Notes: generated from the letters alone by a model not told the origin. A DNA stretch of 64,000 nucleotides from CAZGSN01 sp964371655 (GCA_964371655.1 CAYJOD010000018.1:29444-93443); one strand, 5' to 3'. Counted from the first letter of the stretch, positions 1 to 8,069 are shown. Made by a program: numbers and translations.

Positions 1-50
1 ACAGAAGACGAATTCACCGCAGAGACGCGGAGGCGCAGAGGGCGCGGGTT
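1..50. repeat. Half copy of the CAGAGACGC dispersed repeat
   Basis: The first bases carry the arm ACCGCAGAGACGCGGAGGCG. The same arm, direct or inverted, recurs at 13106-13437, 18122-18158, 37195-37352 and 59187-59775. Only one arm is visible, so the element is either cut by the window edge or degraded. Confidence 0.6.
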
Positions 51-64
51 TCGCAAGACAGAGT

Positions 65-218
65 CCGGCGCAGCGGCTTTGCATAAGAAGCCCGGCGCGC
101 AACGATCTGTGGACACGAATCCTTGTGGAGTGCGGTGGCTTGCCACCGCTTTGCTCGATTCGTCGCCGTGCGTCGTGGGGCGGCAGAAAAGCGGGAGCAA
201 GCTCCCGCACTCCAAAGC
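65..218. repeat. About 150-bp dispersed repeat with two hairpins, copy 1
   Basis: This segment is alignable by eye over its whole length with 20917-21071. Shared blocks include GATCTGTGGACACGA, GTGGAGTGCGGTGGCTTGCC and AAAGCGGGAGCAAGCTCCCG. It contains two short perfect hairpins (GCGGTGGC/GCCACCGC and GCGGGAGC/GCTCCCGC), and its outer parts are themselves roughly inverted. There is no convincing reading frame. Together with the half repeat to its left it fills the space before the first gene. Confidence 0.75.
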
Positions 219-297
219 ACGCACGACGACTTCTTGTGCAAATTCCGGCGTAGCTAATGATCGTTGACAGCGAGGCTTCATCTTCCTGCCCTTGAAC

Positions 298-678
298 ATG
301 GCCGTCGTTGCCCGCTCTGCGTCTCAGCGCCTCCGCGGTGAGATCGCCCTTGTCCCGTCGAGGTCAGCTGGCGTTGGGATCGGGCCATACGCGGAAGCCC
401 TCCCTTTCGGCGTTGCGCGTCAGGCGCTAGTCCGCCTGACCGTGACCATCGGTCGAGAGATCCTCATCGACGAAGAAGCCTCACCGAACTACCGCATGCG
501 TGCGGTGCGACTGCGGCGCACCGGCGCCGTGAGTTGGGAAGTCGTCGAGGCCGCAGGCGGGAAGCTGGTCGCCAGCGGCCTCAGCACACGCGAGGAAGCA
601 CTACGCCTCATCCGTGGCTGGGAGCGACTGAGCCAGAGGATCGAAGGCGGTCTGCCGGATCATCTTCTGGTGCATTAG
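298..678 (+). CDS. Hypothetical protein
   Basis: No family is recognised. The 126-residue product has no signal peptide or membrane segment. The N-terminal 40 residues are arginine- and serine-rich. The second half looks like a small folded domain ending in an amphipathic stretch around REEALRLIRGWERLSQ. The ATG at 298 was chosen; an in-frame TTG at 292 would add two residues, and neither has a clear ribosome binding site. Dispersed repeats flank it on both sides, so there is no operon context. It is kept because it is the only long frame here and its third codon positions are GC-rich. It could still be spurious. Confidence 0.4.
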   Translation: MAVVARSASQRLRGEIALVPSRSAGVGIGPYAEALPFGVARQALVRLTVTIGREILIDEEASPNYRMRAVRLRRTGAVSWEVVEAAGGKLVASGLSTREEALRLIRGWERLSQRIEGGLPDHLLVH

Positions 679-747
679 TTGCTCGGCTCAAGGATCAGAC
701 GGTTGCGAGGCGGATCAGCGCGGACGTAGGAGCGTAAGCTACGCACG

Positions 748-875
748 TAGGAGGTTGTCTCAAAACCCACCGACGAGGGCGTGCAGCCGCACGCCCCTAC
801 AAAGAAACCGAGGAACCCCAGACAACGTAGGGGCGCGCGGCTGCGCGCCCTGCCAGTCTTGAGACCGCCTCGTAG
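748..875. repeat. Inverted repeat, GTCTCAAAACC/CTTGAGACC family, copy 1
   Basis: The left arm (AGGTTGTCTCAAAACC, then GAGGGCGTGCAGCC) pairs imperfectly with the right arm (GGCTGCGCGCCCTGCC, then CTTGAGACCGCCTC). It is about 125 bp and non-coding, with related copies at 22831-23219 (long, with inserts) and 63841-63870 (one arm). Confidence 0.7.
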
Positions 876-944
876 CTGGAGGGCTGGTGCGAACGCCTGC
901 CCACGCACTTTTCTTGCCTGCCACCGCGGTGTATGGGCCGGCGC

Positions 945-1391
945 ATGAGCAGCGACCGAGATCAAATCACCACGCTCGTTTATACGTACGCCGAACGGCT
1001 CGACGCGGGCGACCTCGAAGGGGTGGCCCAGCTCTTCGCCCGCGCCACCGTGCGCGCCGACGGCTTTCCAGATGTGCGCCGTGGCGCCGATGAGGTCTTG
1101 GCCCTCTACAAGCAAACCGTGGCGCTCTACGATGGCAAGCCGTGCACCAAACACCTGACCACCAACCTGATCGTCGAAGTGGACGCAGACGGCCAGACGG
1201 CGTCCGGTCGCGCCTACTACACGGTGTTGCAGGCGCGACCGGAGCTGCCGCTGCAAATCATCATCGCCGGCCACTACCACGACCGCTTCGCGCGTGATGA
1301 GAACGGCTGGTACTTCACCGATCGCCTGATGTTCGTCGACCTCATGGGCGACCTGCGCTTTCATCTGAAGTGGGATCCATTCGCAACGTAG
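945..1391 (+). CDS. SnoaL-like (NTF2-fold) protein
   Basis: The 148-residue protein resembles the SnoaL_4 / NTF2-like group, a cone-shaped alpha+beta fold used by small isomerases, dehydratases and the beta subunits of ring-hydroxylating dioxygenases. Typical features are the N-terminal helix (residues about 4-30, DQITTLVYTYAERLDAGD), followed by LEGVAQLF, and the central H-T-T-N segment after TKHL with alternating beta strands to the C-terminus (IAGHYHDRF, WYFTDRLMFVDL). Length is normal for a stand-alone member. ATG 945 was chosen over ATG 933, which would add a short arginine-rich extension. There is no partner gene next to it, so the substrate cannot be guessed. The fold assignment is reasonably firm; function is unknown. 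Confidence 0.8.
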   Translation: MSSDRDQITTLVYTYAERLDAGDLEGVAQLFARATVRADGFPDVRRGADEVLALYKQTVALYDGKPCTKHLTTNLIVEVDADGQTASGRAYYTVLQARPELPLQIIIAGHYHDRFARDENGWYFTDRLMFVDLMGDLRFHLKWDPFAT

Positions 1392-1489
1392 AAACGCCGC
1401 CCGGACTAGCCGGACCGCGATCCGCGTCGCCGAAGGCCTCGTCAGTAACCGTCCAAAGATTCGCAGCTCGCAGGCTACGAAGAATCGCG

Positions 1490-1640
1490 GGGCCCACCCC
1501 CCCCCCCCAACGGTGTGTGTTGGGGGGTGGCGGGGGGGGGGGGCGCGAGNNNNNNNNNNCCGCAGGCTACTAACAAGCGCGCCCAACCCCCCCACGCCCA
1601 AATGGTTTTTTTGGGGGGTGGGGGGGTTGGCGCGAGTCAT
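1490..1640. other. Assembly gap (N at 1550-1559) in poly-C/poly-G sequence
   Basis: Ten Ns are flanked by long C and G runs and by short inverted segments (CCCCCAACGG/TGTTGGGGG and again CCCAACCCCC/GGGGGGTTGG). This looks like low-complexity read ends at a scaffold join rather than genuine sequence. Any frame crossing it is unreliable. Nothing coding is seen between 1392 and 1689. Confidence 0.9.
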
Positions 1641-1689
1641 CCTGCTATCCGGACTGAGTGAGTTGCCCATCGAAAGTCCAGATGGTTGA

Positions 1690-2946
1690 TTGGCGCTCGT
1701 GGGACAAGAGTATGACGTCGCCATCGTCGGCGGTGGTGCGGCGGGATTGGCCGCGGCGATCTTTGCCGCCGAGGCGGCAGCGCACGCGCGCATCGTGATC
1801 GTCGAGGGCGCTCCTACAATCGGCGCCAAGATCCTCATCTCCGGCGGTGGGCGCTGCAACGTCACCAATGCGGAGGTGCGAGCGCAGGATTTCAACGGCG
1901 CGCAGACGTTCATCCGCAATGTCCTCGCCGCCTTCGACGCGCAGTCGGCGCGGCGCTGGTTCGAATCTCTGGGCGTGCCGTTGAAGCAAGAGGAGAACGG
2001 CAAGCTCTTTCCCGTCTCGAACCGTGCCCGCAGCGTCGTCGATGCGTTGCTGGCGCGTTGCCGAGATCTCGGCGTGACCATCCTCTGCGATCACCGCGTC
2101 GCCAACGTCCAACCTGGCGACGGTTTCCTCGTACACACGAAGCGCGCGTCGATTCCGGCGCGCCGTGTCGTCCTCGCCAGCGGCGGACGCTCGTTGCCAC
2201 GCACCGGCAGCGACGGCACGGGTTGGCAGGTGGCTTGCCGTCTCGGGCACACGGTGACGGAAACGTATCCGGCACTGGTACCTCTGGTGCTGCAGCCGAC
2301 GTTCTTCCATGCGGCGTTGTCCGGTCTGTCGCAGGACGTCGAGCTGAGCACCTTCGTCGATGCCAAGCTTGCCGATCGCCGCCGCGGCAGTCTTCTGTTC
2401 ACGCATTTCGGCATCAGCGGACCGGTGGTGCTCGATGCCAGCCGTCACTGGGTGCTGGCACAGGCACAAGGCCGCGCTGCCGAGCTGCGCGCCAGCTTCG
2501 TTCCCGGAGAGAGCTTCGACGGGATTGAGCGCGGGATCATGGCGGCTGCGGTCGCGCGCCCGTCACGCACGCCGCTTCGCCTGCTGGCGGAGAGTATGCC
2601 CGAGCGTCTGGCGATCGAGCTGCTGCGAGTTGCCGGGGTCGAGGCGTCCATGCCTCTGGCGCAGCTATCGCGCCTGCAACGCCGCGCCCTGGTCCATGCG
2701 CTCGTGGAGCTGCCCCTCCCCGTCGAGGCCGCGCGCGGCTGGGACTATGCCGAAGTCACCGCCGGCGGCGTGCCGCTGGGTGAAGTGAGCTTCCGCACCA
2801 TGGAATCGCGCCGGTTGCCGGGGCTGTACCTCATTGGTGAAATGCTCGACTGCGATGGCCGCATCGGTGGCTTCAACTTCCAATGGGCGTGGGCAACCGG
2901 CTTCGTTGCCGGCCGCGCCGCGGCGCAGTCGGCGCTACGCGAGTGA
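1690..2946 (+). CDS. BaiN/HI0933-family FAD-dependent oxidoreductase
   Basis: A flavoprotein of the HI0933 (YhiN/BaiN) family, 418 residues, the usual length. The N-terminal dinucleotide-binding motif VAIVGGGAAGLAAAIFAA (residues about 10-27) binds FAD. It is followed by the family-specific stretch IGAKILISGGGRCNVTN (about 45-62). The C-terminal second FAD contact is GLYLIGEMLDCDGRIGGFNF (about 379-398), also diagnostic. BaiN proteins reduce enoyl or flavin-linked substrates in some gut bacteria, but most members have no assigned substrate. The start is a TTG at 1690; a GTG at 1699 is equally possible. The 5' side abuts the assembly gap and repeats lie downstream, so it looks monocistronic. 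Family call firm, reaction unknown. Confidence 0.9.
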   Translation: MALVGQEYDVAIVGGGAAGLAAAIFAAEAAAHARIVIVEGAPTIGAKILISGGGRCNVTNAEVRAQDFNGAQTFIRNVLAAFDAQSARRWFESLGVPLKQEENGKLFPVSNRARSVVDALLARCRDLGVTILCDHRVANVQPGDGFLVHTKRASIPARRVVLASGGRSLPRTGSDGTGWQVACRLGHTVTETYPALVPLVLQPTFFHAALSGLSQDVELSTFVDAKLADRRRGSLLFTHFGISGPVVLDASRHWVLAQAQGRAAELRASFVPGESFDGIERGIMAAAVARPSRTPLRLLAESMPERLAIELLRVAGVEASMPLAQLSRLQRRALVHALVELPLPVEAARGWDYAEVTAGGVPLGEVSFRTMESRRLPGLYLIGEMLDCDGRIGGFNFQWAWATGFVAGRAAAQSALRE

Positions 2947-3011
2947 AGACTCCAGGAGGGGTGAAAGGCGTGCCGCTCGCGTGGTGAGCGGCAGGTTGGG
3001 TGCCTCCGCCC

Positions 3012-3216
3012 GGCTCTGACTGAGCGCGAACAACTCAGCTGGAACCGCGGATGGACGCTGATGAACGCGGATAAGACCAGCCAGAAACCGGACCTGCGGG
3101 GATTCAGGCGATGAATTAGCCTGGACAAAATCGAAACCTTTCGAAATGAAGCGTTTCCCTTCCGAATCCGTGTCCATCCGTGTTCATCCGCGGTTCGGAT
3201 TGAAGCTTTCAGGCTG
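3012..3216. repeat. MITE-like element of the CACGGATG family, copy A
   Basis: A roughly 200-bp element with long imperfect terminal inverted repeats. The left end reads CTGAGC, then AACTCAGCTGGAACCGCGGA. The right end reads CATCCGCGGTTCGGATTG and closes with a CAGGCTGAG. Inside are GATGAACGCGGATAAG on the left and TCCGTGTCCATCCGTG on the right. Full relatives lie at 36111-36300 and 46573-46770, with single arms at 34930-34985 and 40866-40895. There is no ORF of its own. Together with its flanks it fills 2947-3258. Confidence 0.75.
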
Positions 3217-3258
3217 AGGCGTGGTGCTTCCGGGTTGCAGCGGCTATATGCCGCCGCA

Positions 3259-3564
3259 ATGGCCAATCGTCGGCATGGCGCCGGGCAACGGCTCGGCACG
3301 TTCTTCGTGATCGTGTTGCTCCTGGCGCCGCTGTTATGGCGTGGCCACACGCACGCGAACGATCAACGCAGCGCCGACTCGTGCGCCATCTGCGTCGCCG
3401 CGCACCACTCGCCGTCGTTGAGCACCACGCTGGCGCCGCCGATCGCTCCGCTTCTACAGTGGTTCGCGGTCGCACCTGCCGCCATCGGCGCTCCGGTGCA
3501 GCTCCGTGCGGCCTCTCATCGTGGCCGCTCTCCTCCCTCCTTCGCAGTCCTTTACGTAGCCTAG
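3259..3564 (+). CDS. Small membrane protein with CxxC/His motif, metal-uptake cluster
   Basis: A 101-residue protein with one hydrophobic segment (residues about 13-30, TFFVIVLLLAPLLW). It is followed by a possible metal-binding stretch, HTHAND then SCAICVAAHHSP, and a Pro/Ala-rich tail. Small proteins with a signal-anchor plus a CAxC...HH motif are often encoded beside zinc or copper transport genes (DUF2946-like). The location directly upstream of an outer-membrane barrel and a metal ABC transporter fits that pattern. An in-frame TTG at 3235 is an alternative start. The family name is inferred from architecture only; a role in periplasmic metal handling is a guess. Confidence 0.55.
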   Translation: MANRRHGAGQRLGTFFVIVLLLAPLLWRGHTHANDQRSADSCAICVAAHHSPSLSTTLAPPIAPLLQWFAVAPAAIGAPVQLRAASHRGRSPPSFAVLYVA

Positions 3565-3651
3565 TACCGCCACGGTTCTTCGGTCCGTCGCACTTGTCGG
3601 CGTCCGAGCCCATGGCGGTAAGCTGTGGTATCTCGGTAATCAGGAGGAATC

Positions 3652-4992
3652 ATGCAACCGACGTGGATGCATCGCGCGCTCGTTCGCATCGGGCTGGCGA
3701 CGCTGACGGTCGTCACCTTCGCACCAACACCTGTGCACGCGCAGGCGACGGACGATTTGCGACAAGAGCTCAAGGGGATGAAGGCGCAGATCAAGGAGCT
3801 GCAAGACAAGGTCAAACGGCAAGAACAAGTCATCGACAAGCTCAGCGCCCAAGCGGCGGCGCCAGCGACCGCTACCGCCGTGAAGGACGATCAAGAGAAG
3901 CTGGCCAAGGAGGTCACCGAGGCCGTCGTCGACAAGATCCAGCCCAGCCTGACGGCGGCGAACAAGACCTTCCCGTCACAGTTCAATCCAGCCATTGGGT
4001 TCTTCATCGATACGGTCGGATCCTACAAGGACCGTGAACGTGGCAACTTCGAGTTTCGCTCCGGCGAGCTTGGCATCGCGGCGAACGTCGACCCATTTAC
4101 GCGCGGCTTTGCCATCCTGAACGGCACGTCGGACGGGGTCCAGGTTGAAGAAGCCGGCATTGTCACCACGGCCCTGCCGTACAATCTCACGGTCAAGGGC
4201 GGCCGCTTCTTTTCCGACTTTGGCCGCTTCTCCAAGTTTCACGACCACGATCTGCCCTTCGTAAATCGCCCTCTCGTGCTCGACCGCTTCGTGCAAGGCG
4301 AGTCAAAGAGTGACGGCGTCGAGGTAAGCTACCTCGCACCGTTGCCACAGTACCTGACGCTGACGTTGGGGGCGTACAACAAGATCGGCGCCGACAACAC
4401 ACGCGTCGATAACAGCGTCCCTCGCGACTTCAGTAAGTTCACCTACCTGGCACGGCCGGCGACGTTCTTCGGCATCAACGACGCGAACAGCATCGATCTT
4501 GGCATGAGCTACGCCTACACACCCAAGGTCGATACGTTCACCACCGCCGCCGTCGAGCAGCTGCGTGACGGTAAACCGCGACACCTCGCCGCAGTCGACT
4601 TCACGTATCGCTACACGCCGCTGAGCCAAGCATCCTACCGCGGCCTCATCTGGGGCACCGAAGTGCTGTACAACCGCGAAGACCCCAACGTCGGCAGCAA
4701 CGACGAGCCGCTCTTTCACCGCACCGACGCCTTCGGTCTCTACAGCTATCTCGAAGCTCGACTGTCGCGCCGCTTCTATCCAGGCTTCCTGTTCGACTAC
4801 GTGCAAGACATCAAGCGCCAAGCCGGCGACAGCAAGTCGTACTCGCCCTATCTGACGATCTGGGCCTCGGAGTTCCAACGGTTGCGCCTGCAGTACACGT
4901 ACCTGGACGAACCGTTGAACCAGCAGAACCAGTTCTTTGCGCAGTGGACCGTGATCATGGGCAGTCACGTGCACGGCTTCCGCGATCGATGA
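3652..4992 (+). CDS. Outer-membrane beta-barrel protein of metal-uptake cluster
   Basis: A 446-residue exported protein. Residues 1-30 are a signal peptide ending in VHAQA. Residues about 35-70 form a heptad-rich coiled coil (ELKGMKAQIKELQDKVKRQE), as in porins with an N-terminal trimerising helix. From about 110 to the end the chain alternates aromatic and polar residues, as expected for transmembrane beta strands. Strong binding site AGGAGG precedes ATG 3652. The next gene, the metal-binding protein of an ABC transporter, follows after 11 bases, so this is probably the outer-membrane entry route for the same metal. It resembles predicted zinc-regulated outer-membrane proteins rather than classical TonB receptors: no plug domain is visible. 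Barrel call fairly sure, substrate inferred. Confidence 0.75.
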   Translation: MQPTWMHRALVRIGLATLTVVTFAPTPVHAQATDDLRQELKGMKAQIKELQDKVKRQEQVIDKLSAQAAAPATATAVKDDQEKLAKEVTEAVVDKIQPSLTAANKTFPSQFNPAIGFFIDTVGSYKDRERGNFEFRSGELGIAANVDPFTRGFAILNGTSDGVQVEEAGIVTTALPYNLTVKGGRFFSDFGRFSKFHDHDLPFVNRPLVLDRFVQGESKSDGVEVSYLAPLPQYLTLTLGAYNKIGADNTRVDNSVPRDFSKFTYLARPATFFGINDANSIDLGMSYAYTPKVDTFTTAAVEQLRDGKPRHLAAVDFTYRYTPLSQASYRGLIWGTEVLYNREDPNVGSNDEPLFHRTDAFGLYSYLEARLSRRFYPGFLFDYVQDIKRQAGDSKSYSPYLTIWASEFQRLRLQYTYLDEPLNQQNQFFAQWTVIMGSHVHGFRDR

Positions 4993-5003
4993 GGAGTGCA
5001 GAC

Positions 5004-5924
5004 ATGAAACGCTATCTACAGATCCTCTTGTTCGTCAGCGCTGCGCTTCTGGGTGGAGTCACCCAAGCACAAGCGAAGTTGAACGTCGTCGCCACGATTC
5101 CCGATCTTGCCGACATGGCGCGACAGATCGGCGGTGATTTGATCGACGTCAGCAGTATCGCCACAGGTGTCGAAGACATCCACGCCGTGCCGATGAAGCC
5201 TAGCTTCGCGGTTCTGCTCAATCGGGCCGACGTCGTGCTCTTGCTTGGATTGGAGGCGGAGCACGCATTCCTTCCCGCCCTTCTCGAAGCCGCGCGCAAT
5301 CCGAAAATTCAGCGCGACGCGCCAGGCTATATTGATTGCTCGGTCCACGTCACCCCGCTTGAAGTACCGACCCGCATCGACCGCGCCCTGGGCGATCAGC
5401 ATCCGATGGGCAACCCGCACTACAACCTCGATCCGCTTGGAGGGAAGGCCGCGGCGCGCGCGATTGCCGAGGGCCTTACCAGCAACGACCCCGAGCACGC
5501 CGACGTCTACAAAGCGAATCTGCGCGAGTTTGTCGCCAAGCTCGACACCGCCATCGAGCGCTGGGAACGCGAGGCGGCGCCGCTTAGGGGTAAGAAGCTC
5601 GTGAGCTACCATCCGGACCTCATTTATTTCGCCGAGCGCTTCGGCATGAAGGGCGTGGGCACCATCGAGATCCGCGCCGGGGTCGACCCGACGCCGAGCC
5701 ACATCGTCGAACTCGAGGAGAAGATGCGGCGCGAGAAGGTGGACGTCGTCGTGCGCGAGCTCCAATATCCGGCCGGACTGGCGGAGACTGTGGCCGCGGC
5801 TACAGGCGCGAAGCTTGTGGAGCTACCCGTTATGGTTGGCGGTGCGCCGGAAGCGAAGGACTACATCAGCTTCATCGACTACAACCTACACACGATGCTC
5901 AAGGCGATGAAAGGCGGAGAATGA
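5004..5924 (+). CDS. Metal ABC transporter substrate-binding protein (ZnuA-like)
   Basis: A periplasmic solute-binding protein of the cluster A-I (ZnuA/MntC/TroA) family, 306 residues after choosing ATG 5004, which has GAGGAG upstream. Residues 1-24 are a signal peptide ending in TQAQA. Expected metal-ligand histidines are present in EAEHAF (about 79), NPHYNLDP (about 138) and SYHPDL (about 204), with an acidic ligand expected in the C-terminal lobe. There is no long His-rich loop of the E. coli ZnuA type. ATPase and permease genes follow, but a 430-bp stretch containing a nested palindrome separates them from this gene. Zn(II) is the likeliest cargo given the barrel gene upstream; Mn(II) cannot be excluded. 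Confidence 0.88.
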   Translation: MKRYLQILLFVSAALLGGVTQAQAKLNVVATIPDLADMARQIGGDLIDVSSIATGVEDIHAVPMKPSFAVLLNRADVVLLLGLEAEHAFLPALLEAARNPKIQRDAPGYIDCSVHVTPLEVPTRIDRALGDQHPMGNPHYNLDPLGGKAAARAIAEGLTSNDPEHADVYKANLREFVAKLDTAIERWEREAAPLRGKKLVSYHPDLIYFAERFGMKGVGTIEIRAGVDPTPSHIVELEEKMRREKVDVVVRELQYPAGLAETVAAATGAKLVELPVMVGGAPEAKDYISFIDYNLHTMLKAMKGGE

Positions 5925-6055
5925 GAGCGCTTCGCGCAATTGGTGCCGGCGTAACGGCGGGGGCGAACTCTGCCCGAGAATTATTGACGTTCCGGATGGC
6001 GACGAGTCCGAAGCACGTTCGGAGTTCCGGCTTTAGCCAGCGTAAGGCGTTGGAT

Positions 6056-6249
6056 CCGCCCCGAAGGGGCATCAGCCCGATAGCCCGGGGCATCGCCCCG
6101 GGAAATGGAATGTCTATGTCGCGAGCCCTGAAAGGGCGAAACTCGAATCGCAGCCGAACGAATCTCGCCCTTTCAGGGCTTCTATTTCTTCGCGACGGTA
6201 TTCCCAGGGCGTTGCCCTGGGCTTTCGAATTCTTGCCCCTTCGGGGCGG
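6056..6249. repeat. Nested palindromic element between metal-binding protein and ATPase genes
   Basis: Three pairs of arms are arranged symmetrically around a common centre: CCGCCCCGAAGGGGC with GCCCCTTCGGGGCGG, AGCCCGGGGCATCGCCCCGG with CCCAGGGCGTTGCCCTGGGC, and GAGCCCTGAAAGGGCGA with TCGCCCTTTCAGGGCTT. Each outer arm is also a small hairpin. The whole could form one long cruciform or a row of hairpins. Nothing coding is seen in 5925-6363. Confidence 0.85.
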
Positions 6250-6363
6250 AAGCTCCTTAACCGAGCGGCATTGGCCTAAAGGCGTACCTCCAAATACTCG
6301 CATCGAATTGTTGGGCCAAGCCGCACTGACACGTGATGGCACGCGTCGTTTCCGGACAAGCGC

Positions 6364-7086
6364 ATGACCCACGCTTCCGTCGTCGAGCTCCACGACGTCA
6401 GCTTGGGGTACCACGGACGTCCGGTCTTGGAACACGTGTCGTTTGCGGTCGAACGTCACGAGTTCGTCGCTCTTCTCGGACCCAACGGAGCCGGCAAGAC
6501 CACGCTGCTGCGTGGCATGCTCGGTCTCGCTCCGGTGCTGGCCGGACGTATCCGCTTCAGCTTCGACCGCGTCGCGCAGCCGCCGGGTTACGTACCGCAA
6601 CGCGACACCTTGGATCCCATCTTCCCCTTGAGCGCCTTCGAAGTTGTTCTGATGGGTACCTATGCGAAGCTGCCGGCACTGCGACCCGTCGGCAGGTCGC
6701 AGCGGCAACTCGCCAAGCAATGCCTGGATCAAGTCGGCCTCGCGGCTCTGGAACGGCAGCCGTTCTGGTCGCTGTCGGGCGGGCAGAAACAGCGCGTCTT
6801 GATTGCGCGAGCACTCGCCGTCACCCCCGACGTATTGTTCCTCGACGAGCCAACCGCCGGCGTCGACCATGAAGCCGAAGCCTCGATCACCGAGCTGATT
6901 GCCGGACTCGCGCGCGAGCATGGGCTCACCGTGGTGTTGGTCAGTCATCGTCTCGGCCGCGTCCAGTCGGTCGTACAATCCGTCGTGTGGATCGACGACG
7001 GCCGCGCCATCAAACGTTCGACAGCGGAAATGCTTGCCACCGAGGAGTTGGCCGGATTGTTCCAGGCTCGCATGGGAATGCCTTGA
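6364..7086 (+). CDS. Metal ABC transporter ATP-binding protein (ZnuC-like)
   Basis: Cytoplasmic ATPase of a metal ABC importer, 240 residues. Walker A is GPNGAGKTT (about 39-47). The Q-loop region reads YVPQRDTLDP (about 75-84), the signature is LSGGQKQR, Walker B is VLFLDEPTAGVD, and the switch histidine is in VSHR. The PxxDxxFP-type stretch after the Q-loop is typical of the Zn/Mn import family. Its stop codon overlaps the TTG start of the permease gene (bases TTGA), so the two are translationally coupled. No clear promoter is seen in the palindromic DNA upstream. Assignment to the metal family is firm; Zn versus Mn is inferred from context. Confidence 0.93.
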   Translation: MTHASVVELHDVSLGYHGRPVLEHVSFAVERHEFVALLGPNGAGKTTLLRGMLGLAPVLAGRIRFSFDRVAQPPGYVPQRDTLDPIFPLSAFEVVLMGTYAKLPALRPVGRSQRQLAKQCLDQVGLAALERQPFWSLSGGQKQRVLIARALAVTPDVLFLDEPTAGVDHEAEASITELIAGLAREHGLTVVLVSHRLGRVQSVVQSVVWIDDGRAIKRSTAEMLATEELAGLFQARMGMP

Positions 7087-7967
7087 GCACGCTGATCGAA
7101 ATCCTCAGCCCGGGGTTCCTGCTGCACGACGCGCTGGTGGCGAGTGTGCTGGTGGGCTTGGTGTGTCCGCTTGTCGGTGTCTACTTCGTGCTGCGGCGCA
7201 TGATCTTTCTCGGCGTCGCCCTGCCGCAGGTATCGGCGGCGGGTATCGCGTTTTCATTCCTCGCCTACCGAGCTCTGGTGGGGCCGCATGAGGCTTTCGA
7301 GGTGGGTGAACGCTTCCTGGCCATGATCGGCTCGGTAAGCTTCACGCTCATCGCCACGTTGGTGTTGTCGATGTTCGAGCGTGGCGGACACGAAACCGTC
7401 GAGGCGCGCATCGGAACCTTGTACGCGATGGCGGCGGCGGCCACGATCATCTTCCTCGCCAAGGACCCGCACGGCGACGCGCAGATGGTGAGTCTCCTCA
7501 AGGGCGACATCCTGGCAACCACCAGTGCCAGCTTGACCTCGATGACGATCGTGTTCGGCCTCGTCATCGTCGCGTTGTTCGCCTTTCGCAAGGAGCTCGT
7601 CCTGGTTTCGTTCGATCGTGATCTGGCCGTCGTCTTCGGCAAACGCGTCGAGGTGTGGGACGCGCTGCTCTACGTGCTGATCGGAGTGGTCATTTCGTTA
7701 GGGGTCATGACCGCCGGGCCGATGGCCACATTCGGCTTCCTCGTCGTACCTCCGGTCACCATGCGCATGGTGTGCGGCCGCATGCTGACCTTCTCCGTCG
7801 GCTCCGCTCTCTTGGGTGCGGCGACGGCGTTTGGTGGCTTCTACTGCGCCTACCGTTTCGACCTGCCTCTGGGCCCCGCTGAAGTTGCACTCGCCAGCTC
7901 CGTCCTACTCGTGGTCGGCGCTGCGACGCGGCTGCAGCGTGCTGTACGCGGGTGGCGTCTGCGGTGA
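7083..7967 (+). CDS. Metal ABC transporter permease (ZnuB-like)
   Basis: Integral membrane permease of the ABC-3 family, 294 residues, with about eight hydrophobic segments. Diagnostic stretches are the early VYFVLRRMIFLGVALPQVSA (about 35-54) and the late MTAGPMATFGFLVVPP, which matches the conserved LLVxPPATA region near the C-terminal half. The start is set by overlap: TTG 7083 shares four bases with the ATPase stop, giving M-S-T-L-I at the N-terminus. A longer in-frame extension into the ATPase gene exists but would be an out-of-frame shadow. It forms the transmembrane channel with the ATPase and the binding protein upstream. Confidence 0.92.
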   Translation: MSTLIEILSPGFLLHDALVASVLVGLVCPLVGVYFVLRRMIFLGVALPQVSAAGIAFSFLAYRALVGPHEAFEVGERFLAMIGSVSFTLIATLVLSMFERGGHETVEARIGTLYAMAAAATIIFLAKDPHGDAQMVSLLKGDILATTSASLTSMTIVFGLVIVALFAFRKELVLVSFDRDLAVVFGKRVEVWDALLYVLIGVVISLGVMTAGPMATFGFLVVPPVTMRMVCGRMLTFSVGSALLGAATAFGGFYCAYRFDLPLGPAEVALASSVLLVVGAATRLQRAVRGWRLR

Positions 7968-8069
7968 CCGCCATCTCGTGGCTGTGCTTCTGCCTCTCCG
8001 GTGCCGCCGCCGCATCGAGGCGATCGAACTCCAACTGAGCGAGGCAGGTGGTTTGGGAGAGGGTAATCC

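Noticed and set aside
675..2081. A 468-codon minus-strand frame crossing the first N gap
   Set aside because: It runs through Ns and antisense to the BaiN gene; composition is a shadow of the plus-strand coding sequence.
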